Below, in pieces: positions 35,774 to 43,772 of a stretch of DNA of 64,000 bases. A program made the translations under genes and the position numbers. The stretch covers positions 104,269 to 168,268 of the forward strand of contig NZ_NIWW01000009.1 of assembly GCF_002201535.1 (NCBI RefSeq), in the 5' to 3' direction. How positions within the stretch are numbered: the first letter of the stretch is position 1; each line of letters starts with the position of its first letter. A model generated the notes under the pieces. The model was not told the DNA's origin. It did not search any database and saw only the letters and a program-made list of their open reading frames with translations. The DNA comes from Lacimicrobium sp. SS2-24 (lineage in GTDB: Bacteria > Pseudomonadota > Gammaproteobacteria > Enterobacterales > Alteromonadaceae).

Positions 35774-35801
35774 ATTTTACAGAATGTCCGAATTTATTCA
35801 A
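35774..35801 (-). promoter_or_regulatory. Probable stable-RNA promoter for tRNA-Arg
   Basis: TTGAAT and TAAAAT are 16 bases apart on the minus strand, followed by the GC-rich discriminator GCGCCC typical of promoters under stringent control. It lies upstream of both the tRNA remnant and the intact tRNA. Confidence 0.65.
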
Positions 35802-35820
35802 GCGATTCGAATAGCCTTTT

Positions 35821-36693
35821 TCAGGCCTTATTGCCAAGCAGGTTTATCGGTACTTTCAGGTAGTGGACGCCGTTATCTTCCGCCGGCGGCAGTTCGCCGG
35901 CACGAATATTGACCTGAATGCTGGGAATAATCAGTTTTGGCATACCCAGTGTTTTATCCCGCTTCACGCGTTTTTGCACAAACTCCTCGACAGTCGTATC
36001 TTTATTAATATGAATATTATTGGCCTTGTGCTCGGCCACTGTAGCTACATAACGCAGCGACCTTCCCTCGGGCTGATAGTCATGACAGACAAAAATTCTG
36101 GTTTCATCATCCAGCGCATAGAGCTTTTGTACGGATTCAAATAGCAGTTCGGCACTACCGCCGGGAAAATCACAACGGGCCGTACCGGCATCAGGCATAA
36201 ACAAACTGTCCCCCACAAAGGCATTGCCGTCAATCAGGTAGGTCAGACTGTCATTGGTATGACCCGGCGTGGTAATCACTTGGCCATGAAAACGCCCTAC
36301 AGTGAAGGTATCACCCTCGACAAAAAGATGGTCGAAATCCTGCCCCTGTACGTCCTGCTTATCACCTAGGTTAAACAGGCGTTGAAAGTTCTCTTGTACT
36401 TTTGTAATGCCACTGCCGATGGCAATTTTACCGCCCAGTTCTGCCCGGATATGCTGGGCTGCCGTCAGATGGTCCGCATGAGCATGGGTTTCCAGAATCC
36501 ATTTCAATGTCAGTTGATTCTCTTTCACTGCCTGAATAAGTTGATCAGCAGACGTCGTATTCGTTTTGCCGGCGGCGTAATCAAAATCCAGTGCAGGATC
36601 GATGATTGCCGCCTCTTTGGCTTGCGAATCAAAAATCAGATAGGACAAGGTTGAGGTGTCCTGATGAAAAAATGTCTGTACCTGTAATGACAT
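35821..36693 (-). CDS. MBL-fold hydrolase, Blh/persulfide dioxygenase-like
   Basis: A 290-residue metallo-beta-lactamase-fold protein. The metal motif is THAHADH, with further ligands in TPGHTNDS, FVGDSLF and FVCHDY. The layout is that of the Blh/ETHE1-like group, which oxidises glutathione persulfide to sulfite. Neighbours fit: a TauE exporter, a rhodanese and, further on, a BigR-type repressor. ATG 36693 has GAGGAG upstream; the longer frame to 36867 crosses the divergent promoter. An operator-like repeat lies at 36724-36745. Confidence 0.87.
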   Translation of the reverse strand: MSLQVQTFFHQDTSTLSYLIFDSQAKEAAIIDPALDFDYAAGKTNTTSADQLIQAVKENQLTLKWILETHAHADHLTAAQHIRAELGGKIAIGSGITKVQENFQRLFNLGDKQDVQGQDFDHLFVEGDTFTVGRFHGQVITTPGHTNDSLTYLIDGNAFVGDSLFMPDAGTARCDFPGGSAELLFESVQKLYALDDETRIFVCHDYQPEGRSLRYVATVAEHKANNIHINKDTTVEEFVQKRVKRDKTLGMPKLIIPSIQVNIRAGELPPAEDNGVHYLKVPINLLGNKA

Positions 36694-36723
36694 CTGTTGC
36701 TCCTCAGTAACTGAATGCCCTTG

Positions 36724-36745
36724 TAATTTAGCAAAATACGAATTA
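36724..36745. promoter_or_regulatory. Candidate ArsR-type operator O1
   Basis: TAATTTAGC-N4-TACGAATTA, a 9-4-9 imperfect inverted repeat between the divergent MBL hydrolase and TauE genes. It shares its architecture and most of its bases with O2 (37958) and O3 (38008). Confidence 0.55.
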
Positions 36746-36788
36746 CCATACAACCAATTGTTATATCTTATTCCTTTTTGGAGGTTTG

Positions 36789-37532
36789 GTGACACTGGTA
36801 ATCCTTGCCGCATCCAGTATTGGTCTGAGCCTGGGTATTTTTGGCTCCGGCGGCGCCGTGCTGGCATTGCCGGTACTGGTATATCTGGCTGGTCATGAGC
36901 CCAAACTGGCGATTACCGGCGCACTCTTTATTGTGGCGGCCATCAGCACCCTCTCATTATTGCTTAGTCACAGCAAACGTCTGGTTGACTGGCAACTGGC
37001 GTTACGCCTTGGCATAACCGGTATGCTCGGCGCCTATATGGGTGCCTGGCTAGGCAGCCTGGTTTCTGGTCTAGTGCAATTATCAGTATTTGCTTTACTG
37101 ATGCTTATGGCCAGCGGCTTTATGTACAGGGGTAAAATCCGTCTGAATGATAAACAAACCAGCCTGCCCTTGATGCTTGGTGTGGGCACCGTCGTGGGCA
37201 TGCTCACGGGTTTTACCGGCGTTGGCGGGGGATTTTTACTGGTGCCCGCCATACTCAGGTTTACCTCCCTTGATTTTTTTCGGGCCAGAGCCACCAGCCT
37301 GGTGCTAATCAGTGTCAGCGCCTGGACGGGATTTTCAAAAAGCGCCTGGCTATTACCCAGTGCCAGCCAACTGGACTGGACATTACTACTGATCATTGCT
37401 GCCATGGGCGTAGCCGGCAGCCTGCTAGGACAACGCTGGTCGGCAAACTGGCCTCAACACAATTTACGTAAAGGCTTTGCACTATTATTGCTAACGCTGG
37501 CCTGTTTTATTCTTTATCAAAACCTTTCATGA
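36789..37532 (+). CDS. TauE/SafE family permease
   Basis: A 247-residue inner-membrane protein with about eight membrane segments. The two family repeats are seen as GIFGSGGAVLALPVL near the start and GFTGVGGGFLLVPAIL in the middle. In sulfide-detoxifying operons this family exports sulfite or sulfonates, which fits between a persulfide dioxygenase-like enzyme and a rhodanese. GTG 36789 follows GGAGG; TTG 36786 is too close. The rhodanese starts 12 bp downstream. Confidence 0.87.
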   Translation: MTLVILAASSIGLSLGIFGSGGAVLALPVLVYLAGHEPKLAITGALFIVAAISTLSLLLSHSKRLVDWQLALRLGITGMLGAYMGAWLGSLVSGLVQLSVFALLMLMASGFMYRGKIRLNDKQTSLPLMLGVGTVVGMLTGFTGVGGGFLLVPAILRFTSLDFFRARATSLVLISVSAWTGFSKSAWLLPSASQLDWTLLLIIAAMGVAGSLLGQRWSANWPQHNLRKGFALLLLTLACFILYQNLS

Positions 37533-37544
37533 AGGAGCCTCATT

Positions 37545-37934
37545 ATGATTAAAACCGCACCACAATTAGTGGCCGAAGCCAAAGCTGGAATTAAAGAAAT
37601 CCCCATCAATGAGCTGGAACAACAACTTGCCCATCAGATTGTCATCATTGATGTGCGAGAGCCGCAGGAATATGCCCAGGGATTTATTCCCGGGGCCATC
37701 AATCTGCCACGGGGTATTCTGGAAACCAGCCTGACTGAGTTGCCGCAGATAAAAGGCGCCGAATCCCCTCTGGAAGAACTGGCTGAAAAAGAACTCTATC
37801 TTTATTGTCGTAGCGGCGCTCGCAGCGCTCTGGCGACGGAGTCATTGATGCGAATGGGCTTTGATAAAGTCTACTCGGTAGACGGCGGCTTTGAAGCCTG
37901 GAAGAAAGCGGATCTTCGGATTGAGACCCCTTAA
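37545..37934 (+). CDS. Rhodanese-like sulfurtransferase
   Basis: A 129-residue single-domain rhodanese. The start of the fold is VIIDVREPQEYAQGFIPGA, and the active-site loop is YCRSGARS with the catalytic Cys. It moves sulfane sulfur, for example between persulfide and thiosulfate. AAGGAG precedes the ATG. It forms an operon with the TauE permease, and a terminator follows. Confidence 0.92.
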   Translation: MIKTAPQLVAEAKAGIKEIPINELEQQLAHQIVIIDVREPQEYAQGFIPGAINLPRGILETSLTELPQIKGAESPLEELAEKELYLYCRSGARSALATESLMRMGFDKVYSVDGGFEAWKKADLRIETP

Positions 37935-37946
37935 CACTATCTGAAA

Positions 37947-38001
37947 AGGCTGTCGTGTAATTTAGAGAAATCTAAATTAATCATTGACAGCCTGTTTTTT
38001 T
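37947..38001 (+). terminator. Terminator after the rhodanese gene, with operator-like loop
   Basis: AGGCTGTC (37947) pairs with GACAGCCT (37986) and is followed by seven T's after a G. The loop holds the perfect palindrome O2, which would extend the hairpin. Confidence 0.7.
37958..37979. promoter_or_regulatory. Candidate ArsR-type operator O2
   Basis: TAATTTAGA-gaaa-TCTAAATTA, a perfect 9-4-9 palindrome. It lies within the rhodanese terminator, so part of its symmetry could be structural, but the same repeat occurs at O1 and O3, where no terminator is present. Confidence 0.5.
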
Positions 38002-38007
38002 GAACTA

Positions 38008-38029
38008 TATTTCGATTATTTCTAAATTA
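38008..38029. promoter_or_regulatory. Candidate ArsR-type operator O3
   Basis: TATTTCGAT-TATT-TCTAAATTA: the right arm is identical to O2 and the left arm is degenerate. It lies 26 bp before the MMPL transporter ATG, where a repressor would block transcription. Confidence 0.5.
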
Positions 38030-38054
38030 GCAATTACTGTACTTGAGGGTGGTT

Positions 38055-40586
38055 ATGGCGGACAAACTCATCGAACTGGTCACGGCGAAACGCAAGCTGG
38101 TGTTTTGGGGCTTATTGATTCTGACCCTGGTTTTTGTCGTTCAGTTGCCGGGCATCCAGATCGATACAGACCCGGAAAACATGCTGCCGGCAGATAATGC
38201 GCAGCGACAATTCCATAATCAGACCAAGACCCGCTTTGCCATGCACGATATGGTGGTGGTAGGTGTCGTTAATCCAGCTGGTATATATAACCCGCAGACA
38301 TTGGCGCATCTGGTCACGCTGACAGAGTTTGCTGCCGGTATTGATGGCGTGGTCGAAGCAGATTTAATGTCACTGGCAAATGTAGACAATATCGACCAGC
38401 AAGAGCCTGGCACTATCCGCTTTGAGTGGATGATGAAAACCGCACCAAAAACCATTGAGCAAGCCAAAGCAATCCAAGATAAAGCCGAGCGCCTGCCACT
38501 TTTGTATAACACCTTGGTATCTGGTGACGGTCAGGCTGCCGCACTCTATGTGCCCATTACCGATAAAAACAAAAGCTACGCCATTGCCCAGCAACTGCGC
38601 AGTAAAATCAGTGAATTAGACAGTCAGGATGAATGGCATATTACCGGTTTGCCGGTAGCAGAAGACCGTTTCGGCTATGAGATGTTTGTACAGATGGGGA
38701 TCAGTGCGCCGCTGGCAGGGTTAACCATCTTTATTCTGCTGTGGGTGTTTTTCCGCAATATTCCCTTTATTGTCGCTCCGATGATCGTCGCCATGGCAAC
38801 AGTGTTGATCACCATGGGCCTGCTGATAGGCATGGGCTTTACCGTGCATATTATGTCCTCCATGATTGCGATTTTTCTGATGCCCATCGCGGTGGTGGAC
38901 TCGGTACACATTCTGTCTGAGTTTGCCGATCGCTATAAACCCGGCGACAAGGTTAAAACCGTCCTAAAAGAAGTCATGGGCCACCTGTTTACGCCGATGC
39001 TTTTTACTTCCATTACTTCTACTGTGGGCTTTCTATCGCTGATGATCACCCCTATCCCGCCGGTACAGATCTTCGGTGCTTTTGTGGGCTTTGGGATTAT
39101 GCTGGCTTATTTGCTGACTGTGATCTTTGTACCGGCGTATTTAAGTGGCCTGAGTGAAAAAACGCTGCTCAACCTGACCCAGAGACTGCCTGACGAAAGT
39201 CAGTCAAAACTGGCCCCAGCCCTGGTCCGCCTTGGCAGGCTGGCAGGCAGCCATGCCAAACTCTGGTTGGCTGGTTTTATTGCCTTGTTTTTCTTAGCCT
39301 TGTGGGGCATCAGTCAGATCCAGATCAACGATAACCCGGTACGCTGGTTCAAAGCCGACCACGAACTGCGTATCGCCGACCGGGTACTGAATGAGCATTT
39401 CGCTGGCACCTATGATGCTTATCTGGTGATGCAATCTCAGGGGGATGTCAGTGCAGATGTTAAAGCCCTTTTGGAAGAAACGGCGAATAGTGAAGCACTG
39501 TCACAAAATACCGCCAACTGGTTGCTCCAGCAGCAACAGCAATTTGATGCCAGCATCAGTCTGTCGACGCTAATCAGTGCCATCTATGATAAAGGTTTTG
39601 AGCTGGATATGGATGAGTCGGATCGCCTCACTGAACTGGCCCTTGCTCTGGAAAGCATCGAGAGCCAGAGCAAAGCCTTTTTAAACCCGGCTGTGCTTAG
39701 CTATATGAGCAGTTTACAGCAATATCTTAAAGACAGCGGTCTGGTGGGTAAGTCCAACTCACTGAGCGATATCGTCAAAACCGTTAATCGCGAGCTACGC
39801 AGCGGTGAGGACCCAGACTTTGCCCTGCCAGATACCGCGAGTGGCGTATCTCAGACGCTGCTACAATATCAATCTTCTCATCGGCCTCAGGATCTCTGGC
39901 ACTTTGTCACGCCTGACTATCGCCAAAGTCTGATTTGGCTGCAACTGACCAGTGGCGATAATAAAGATATGACGGCGGTCGTGACCCTGGTGAAGGATTA
40001 TATTTCTGCTAACCCTCTTCCCGACGGCCTGAAGGTAGACTGGGCCGGTAAGGCTTACTTAAATGTGGTTTGGCAACAACAAATGGTCGCTGGCATGCTC
40101 GACAGTCTGATCAGTGCTTTTGTCATTGTCATGGTCATGATGATGTTGCTGTTCAGATCCGTCGCCTTTGGTATTCTGGCCATGCTGCCTCTGACCTTAA
40201 CCATTTCCCTTATCTATGGGCTGATTGGTTGGGTAGGCAAAGATTATGACATGCCAATCGCCGTGCTCTCTGCGCTGACCCTGGGATTGTCAGTCGATTT
40301 TGCTATCCATTTTATTGAGCGTTTCCGCGCTACCTGGGCCACCGAACAAAACTGGCAAAACACCCTCAAGCTTATGTTTGAAGAACCCGCCCGGGCCATA
40401 TCACGTAACGCCATTGTGATTGCCATGGGCTTCACGCCCTTGTTATTTGCACCACTGGTACCTTACATCACTGTGGGTGTATTTCTGGCTTCGATTATGG
40501 CCATTTCAGCACTGGTTACCCTCGTCATGCTGCCTTCAGTGATGGCACTGACGCGAAACTGGCTGTTCAGAACCACTAAGTCTTAA
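38055..40586 (+). CDS. MMPL/RND-family lipid-type transporter
   Basis: An 843-residue RND protein of the MMPL type (HpnN-like). Membrane segments are near residues 20-38, then 215-390 in a five-helix set (with MPIAVVDSVHILSEF), and again at the end (LSALTLGLSVDFAIHFIERF). Two large periplasmic loops lie between. The two acidic GxxxD-type motifs in the helices are typical of proton-driven RND pumps. Relatives move lipids or hopanoids to the outer membrane. GAGGGTGG precedes ATG 38055. It heads an operon with a LolA-like protein and a beta barrel. Confidence 0.88.
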   Translation: MADKLIELVTAKRKLVFWGLLILTLVFVVQLPGIQIDTDPENMLPADNAQRQFHNQTKTRFAMHDMVVVGVVNPAGIYNPQTLAHLVTLTEFAAGIDGVVEADLMSLANVDNIDQQEPGTIRFEWMMKTAPKTIEQAKAIQDKAERLPLLYNTLVSGDGQAAALYVPITDKNKSYAIAQQLRSKISELDSQDEWHITGLPVAEDRFGYEMFVQMGISAPLAGLTIFILLWVFFRNIPFIVAPMIVAMATVLITMGLLIGMGFTVHIMSSMIAIFLMPIAVVDSVHILSEFADRYKPGDKVKTVLKEVMGHLFTPMLFTSITSTVGFLSLMITPIPPVQIFGAFVGFGIMLAYLLTVIFVPAYLSGLSEKTLLNLTQRLPDESQSKLAPALVRLGRLAGSHAKLWLAGFIALFFLALWGISQIQINDNPVRWFKADHELRIADRVLNEHFAGTYDAYLVMQSQGDVSADVKALLEETANSEALSQNTANWLLQQQQQFDASISLSTLISAIYDKGFELDMDESDRLTELALALESIESQSKAFLNPAVLSYMSSLQQYLKDSGLVGKSNSLSDIVKTVNRELRSGEDPDFALPDTASGVSQTLLQYQSSHRPQDLWHFVTPDYRQSLIWLQLTSGDNKDMTAVVTLVKDYISANPLPDGLKVDWAGKAYLNVVWQQQMVAGMLDSLISAFVIVMVMMMLLFRSVAFGILAMLPLTLTISLIYGLIGWVGKDYDMPIAVLSALTLGLSVDFAIHFIERFRATWATEQNWQNTLKLMFEEPARAISRNAIVIAMGFTPLLFAPLVPYITVGVFLASIMAISALVTLVMLPSVMALTRNWLFRTTKS

Positions 40587-40597
40587 GGAGAAATGCG

Positions 40598-41395
40598 ATG
40601 AGATTCACATACAAATGGTTGGTGCCCCTGTCACTGATGCTCAGCCCTTTAGCGCAGACACAGGAAGTGGATGTGCAGGAAATTGTTAAGCGGGCCGAAC
40701 TGGCCGCTTACTATGCCGGCGATGACGGCCGCAGTGCCGCGCGCATGCTGATCACCGATCCCCAGGGCCGCAAGCAAATGCGCCAGTTTGTCATCCTGCG
40801 CAAAGATCGTGAGGATGGCGGTTCACAGGATATGATGGTGTTTTTCTCCCGCCCTGCCGATGTGCGCGATACGGTTTTCCGGGTAGTCAAAAACACCGAG
40901 CGTGATGATGATCGCTGGCTCTACCTGCCAGGCCTGGACCTGGTTAAACGTATTTCAGCCGGAGATAAACGCACTTCTTTTGTGGGCTCCCATTTTTTCT
41001 ATGAAGACGTATCAGGACGCAGCACCTCTCAGGATGACTTTACGCTGATAGAAGAAACCGATGAACAGTACTTGTTGGAGGCTAAACCCAATGACCCAGC
41101 TGCTGTTGAATTCGCCCGCTACAAAGTGAGTATCGATAAAGGCACCATGCTGCCGGTCAAAATCGATTTCTTTGATGCCAAAGGCGAAAACTACCGACGC
41201 GTAGAAGCGCTGAAGATTGAGACGATACAAGGCTACCCGACTGTCACCCATTCCCGTGTACAGGATCTGCGCAGCGGTGGTGAAACCGAAATGCAGTTTC
41301 GCTTTATCAGTTACGATCTGGGCCTGCCTGATGAGGTATTCTCTGAACGCAGTTTGCGTAACCCACCCCGTGACTGGCTGGAGCTCAGGGACTAA
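40598..41395 (+). CDS. Outer-membrane lipoprotein-sorting-like (LolA-fold) protein
   Basis: A 265-residue periplasmic protein with a signal peptide (LVPLSLMLSPLAQTQ). It has the LolA-like fold of the outer-membrane lipoprotein-sorting family, with YLPGLDLVKRISAGDKRTSF, FFYEDVSGR and a C-terminal ...YDLGLPDEVFSERSLRNP. The fold carries lipids or lipoproteins across the periplasm. In this operon it would link the inner-membrane RND pump and the barrel protein. It starts 11 bp after the pump gene, with AAGGAG upstream. Confidence 0.87.
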   Translation: MRFTYKWLVPLSLMLSPLAQTQEVDVQEIVKRAELAAYYAGDDGRSAARMLITDPQGRKQMRQFVILRKDREDGGSQDMMVFFSRPADVRDTVFRVVKNTERDDDRWLYLPGLDLVKRISAGDKRTSFVGSHFFYEDVSGRSTSQDDFTLIEETDEQYLLEAKPNDPAAVEFARYKVSIDKGTMLPVKIDFFDAKGENYRRVEALKIETIQGYPTVTHSRVQDLRSGGETEMQFRFISYDLGLPDEVFSERSLRNPPRDWLELRD

Positions 41396-41397
41396 CC

Positions 41398-42681
41398 ATG
41401 GGAATAAGAGCAATAGCACAGGTGCTGACAGCCCTGATCATCAGCTTTAGCGTAAGTGCACAACAGCAAGATGACTGGGACTGGGAGGATGATGAATGGG
41501 GCGTGGCAGAAGAACCTGCCGGATTACCGCTGCACGGCTTTGCCGAGCTGGCTCTCGGGCGGCGCACAGTATCCAGTCCCTTCCATGACGCTCTGAGTCT
41601 TGGCGATGCAAGGCTGCGACTGGAAACCAGTTACCTGTGGCACGATATTAACATTGAGGCTAAGGCAGAAGGCCGCTACGACGCCGTATTATCCGCCTGG
41701 CAGGGACGAATTCGTGAGCTTTCCGCACAATTTAGTGTGGGCAGTCGACTGGATGTAAAAGCGGGCCGGCAAATTCTGACCTGGGGCACCGGAGACTACC
41801 TGTTTCTGAATGATCTGTTTCCCAAAGACTGGCAATCCTTTTTTGCCGGCCGCGCCGATGAATACCTCAAGGCACCCTCCGATGCCATTAAAGTATCGGC
41901 TTACTTTGACTGGTTTAATCTGGATCTGGTTTATAGCCCGCAGTTTGACAGCGACAATTATATCAGCGGTGACTACTTTTCCTTCTTTAACCCCTGGGCC
42001 GGCGGCGTGATTGCCCCGCAGCCTGGCTTTAATGCAAAACGCCCCTCTGGCGATGAATGGGCCATGCGCCTGTTTCGCAACATTGAAGGTAAAGAAATCG
42101 CCTTTTATGCCTATGATGGCTACGTCAAGAGCCCTGAAGCCCTGAGTATTGACGGTTTGCCAACCTTTAGTGGGTTACAGACGTTGGGGGCGTCGTTTCG
42201 AATGGCTTTAGGCAGCGGTCTGTTTAATGCTGAAATCAGTCATCATCGCAGCAAAGAAGATGGCAAAGGTGAAAACCCTCGCATTCCCAATAGCGAATGG
42301 CGCGCCCTGCTGGGGTATGAATTGGAAGTGGTCACCCGCCTGACAGGCAGTTTTCAGTTTTATCTGGAACATACACAAAACCATGACGCGTTATTGGCAA
42401 ACTCACCTTTTTCAGACTGGGAAGTGGAGCAAAACCGCGTAGTGCTGACCAACCGGCTAACCTGGCGTAACCAACGCGACGACCTGACCCTGTCCTTATT
42501 CACGTTCTATTCTCCTACAGATCAGGATGGTTATTTGCGCCCTGGCCTGGACTATCGCCTGGATGATAACTGGAGCATGAGCGCCGGGATGAATTTGTTT
42601 TTTGCTGAGCAGGAGCACAGCTTTTTTGGCCAGTTTAAGGATAACAACAACGTGTATGCCCGGATTCGATACAGTTTCTAA
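41398..42681 (+). CDS. Outer-membrane beta-barrel protein, RND-associated
   Basis: A 427-residue exported protein. A signal peptide (ALIISFSVSA) and an acidic Asp/Trp stretch (DDWDWEDDEWG) lead into alternating amphipathic strands that end in YARIRYSF, the C-terminal aromatic signature of outer-membrane barrels. The closest known pattern is the DUF1302-like group beside RND/LolA genes, but I am not sure of the family. It starts 2 bp after the LolA-like gene. It probably forms the outer-membrane end of the lipid route. Confidence 0.75.
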   Translation: MGIRAIAQVLTALIISFSVSAQQQDDWDWEDDEWGVAEEPAGLPLHGFAELALGRRTVSSPFHDALSLGDARLRLETSYLWHDINIEAKAEGRYDAVLSAWQGRIRELSAQFSVGSRLDVKAGRQILTWGTGDYLFLNDLFPKDWQSFFAGRADEYLKAPSDAIKVSAYFDWFNLDLVYSPQFDSDNYISGDYFSFFNPWAGGVIAPQPGFNAKRPSGDEWAMRLFRNIEGKEIAFYAYDGYVKSPEALSIDGLPTFSGLQTLGASFRMALGSGLFNAEISHHRSKEDGKGENPRIPNSEWRALLGYELEVVTRLTGSFQFYLEHTQNHDALLANSPFSDWEVEQNRVVLTNRLTWRNQRDDLTLSLFTFYSPTDQDGYLRPGLDYRLDDNWSMSAGMNLFFAEQEHSFFGQFKDNNNVYARIRYSF

Positions 42682-42754
42682 CCACTTTAGGTGAACACAT
42701 TTAAGTGGTCAGTTTGTGAAACAGTGAATTAACCTTAACCCAGGAGTGATGATC

Positions 42755-42970
42755 ATGAGTGCAGAAAGAGCTCTGACTGCCTTTGCCGGTTTTATGGTGT
42801 TATTATCCGTCGCCTTAACAGTATGGGTACACCCTAACTTTGTGTGGTTGACGGTGTTTATTGGCGCCAATTTATTTCAGCAATCCTTTACCGGATTCTG
42901 TCCGGCCACCATCGTGCTGCGTAAAGTCTTTGGTTTTAAAACCGAGGCCGAACTGGCTACAAAGCATTAA
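42755..42970 (+). CDS. DUF2892 / YgaP-like small membrane protein
   Basis: A 71-residue protein with two membrane segments and the DUF2892 signature FTGFCPAT. This is the membrane half of YgaP, whose other half is a rhodanese; here the rhodanese is a separate gene upstream. ATG 42755 is eight bases after AGGAG. The ArsR gene follows 21 bp later, as ygaV accompanies ygaP in E. coli. Confidence 0.87.
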   Translation: MSAERALTAFAGFMVLLSVALTVWVHPNFVWLTVFIGANLFQQSFTGFCPATIVLRKVFGFKTEAELATKH

Positions 42971-42991
42971 CCCTTGTTGCAGGTAACACAA

Positions 42992-43294
42992 GTGGAAACG
43001 ATCACTTTACATGAAAAGGAAGCCGCACAAGCGGCAGCCTTTTTACGCTCTTTAGGCAATGAACACCGGCTGCAAATCCTTTGCAAACTGGCAAACGGCG
43101 AGCTTCACGTGGGTGCGCTGCACCAGAGCTTTGATTTAAGCCCTTCGGCTTTTTCACAGCATCTGGCGGTATTGCGCCAGCAAGGTCTGGTGGAATGCCG
43201 CAAAGAAGCGCAAACCGTGTTTTACCGGATAAAAGACCCCGATACCATGAAGTTTATGCAGCTCTTGCAGGCTAAGTTTTGCCCGGATTATTAA
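42992..43294 (+). CDS. ArsR-family repressor, BigR/SqrR/YgaV type
   Basis: About 100 residues with a winged helix-turn-helix (HVGALHQSFDLSPSAFSQHLAVLRQQGLV, in parts). It has one Cys at the start of the fold (LQILCKLANGE) and one near the C-terminus (AKFCPDY). BigR, SqrR and YgaV use just such a pair, joining them through a polysulfide bridge when persulfides rise, which releases DNA. Other ArsR metal-site motifs are absent. GTG 42992 follows CAGGTAA; TTG 42974 is the alternative. It overlaps the convergent thioesterase gene by 4 bp. Confidence 0.85.
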   Translation: METITLHEKEAAQAAAFLRSLGNEHRLQILCKLANGELHVGALHQSFDLSPSAFSQHLAVLRQQGLVECRKEAQTVFYRIKDPDTMKFMQLLQAKFCPDY

Positions 43295-43707
43295 GTGTTC
43301 ATATTTAACCGGCGCAACTCCTGTTCGGTCTGCTTTTGCAGCTCTTCCATGGTCTTGCCGTGAGGCATGGGGGCTTTGGTTTCAGGATCCACCCGCACAA
43401 AGACAATGTCATCAGCAAAGCAGATGGTTTTCTTGGTCGCTTTGTTGCGTACCAGGCAAGAGACGGTAATGGAGGTGCGCCCGACCTTTTTTGTTTCCAG
43501 ACCAAATTCCACCACATCGCCAGATAACGCAGGGCTCTCGAAGCTAATTTCACCAATATGCTTGGTCACCAGATAATTGCTTTCTAACTGGCAAATGGCA
43601 TAAATTGCGGCTTCTTCATCGATCCATTCCAGAGCACGGCCACCGAAAAGGGCGTTGGCATAATTGAGATCGTTAGGCATGACCAGGCGGCGGGATAAAA
43701 AGCGCAT
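43291..43707 (-). CDS. Acyl-CoA thioesterase, hotdog fold
   Basis: A 138-residue hotdog-fold protein. The active-site region is LNYANALFGGRALEWIDEEAA, read in parts, as in YciA-type acyl-CoA thioesterases, with KHIGEISFESPALSGDVVEF following. It should hydrolyse acyl-CoA to free acid and CoA in the cytoplasm; chain preference is unknown. AAGGA precedes the ATG. It stands alone between two plus-strand genes. Confidence 0.88.
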   Translation of the reverse strand: MRFLSRRLVMPNDLNYANALFGGRALEWIDEEAAIYAICQLESNYLVTKHIGEISFESPALSGDVVEFGLETKKVGRTSITVSCLVRNKATKKTICFADDIVFVRVDPETKAPMPHGKTMEELQKQTEQELRRLNMNT

Positions 43708-43772
43708 TCGTATTCCTTGTGTAATTTCAATAAAATCAATTATATCAGGTATCTTTTAAAACCGGGGACCAT

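Noticed and set aside
42682..42708. CCACTTTA/TTAAGTGG inverted repeat as another ArsR operator
   Set aside because: It shares neither arm sequence nor the 4-base spacing with the three 9-4-9 sites; it may be only a weak hairpin after the barrel gene.
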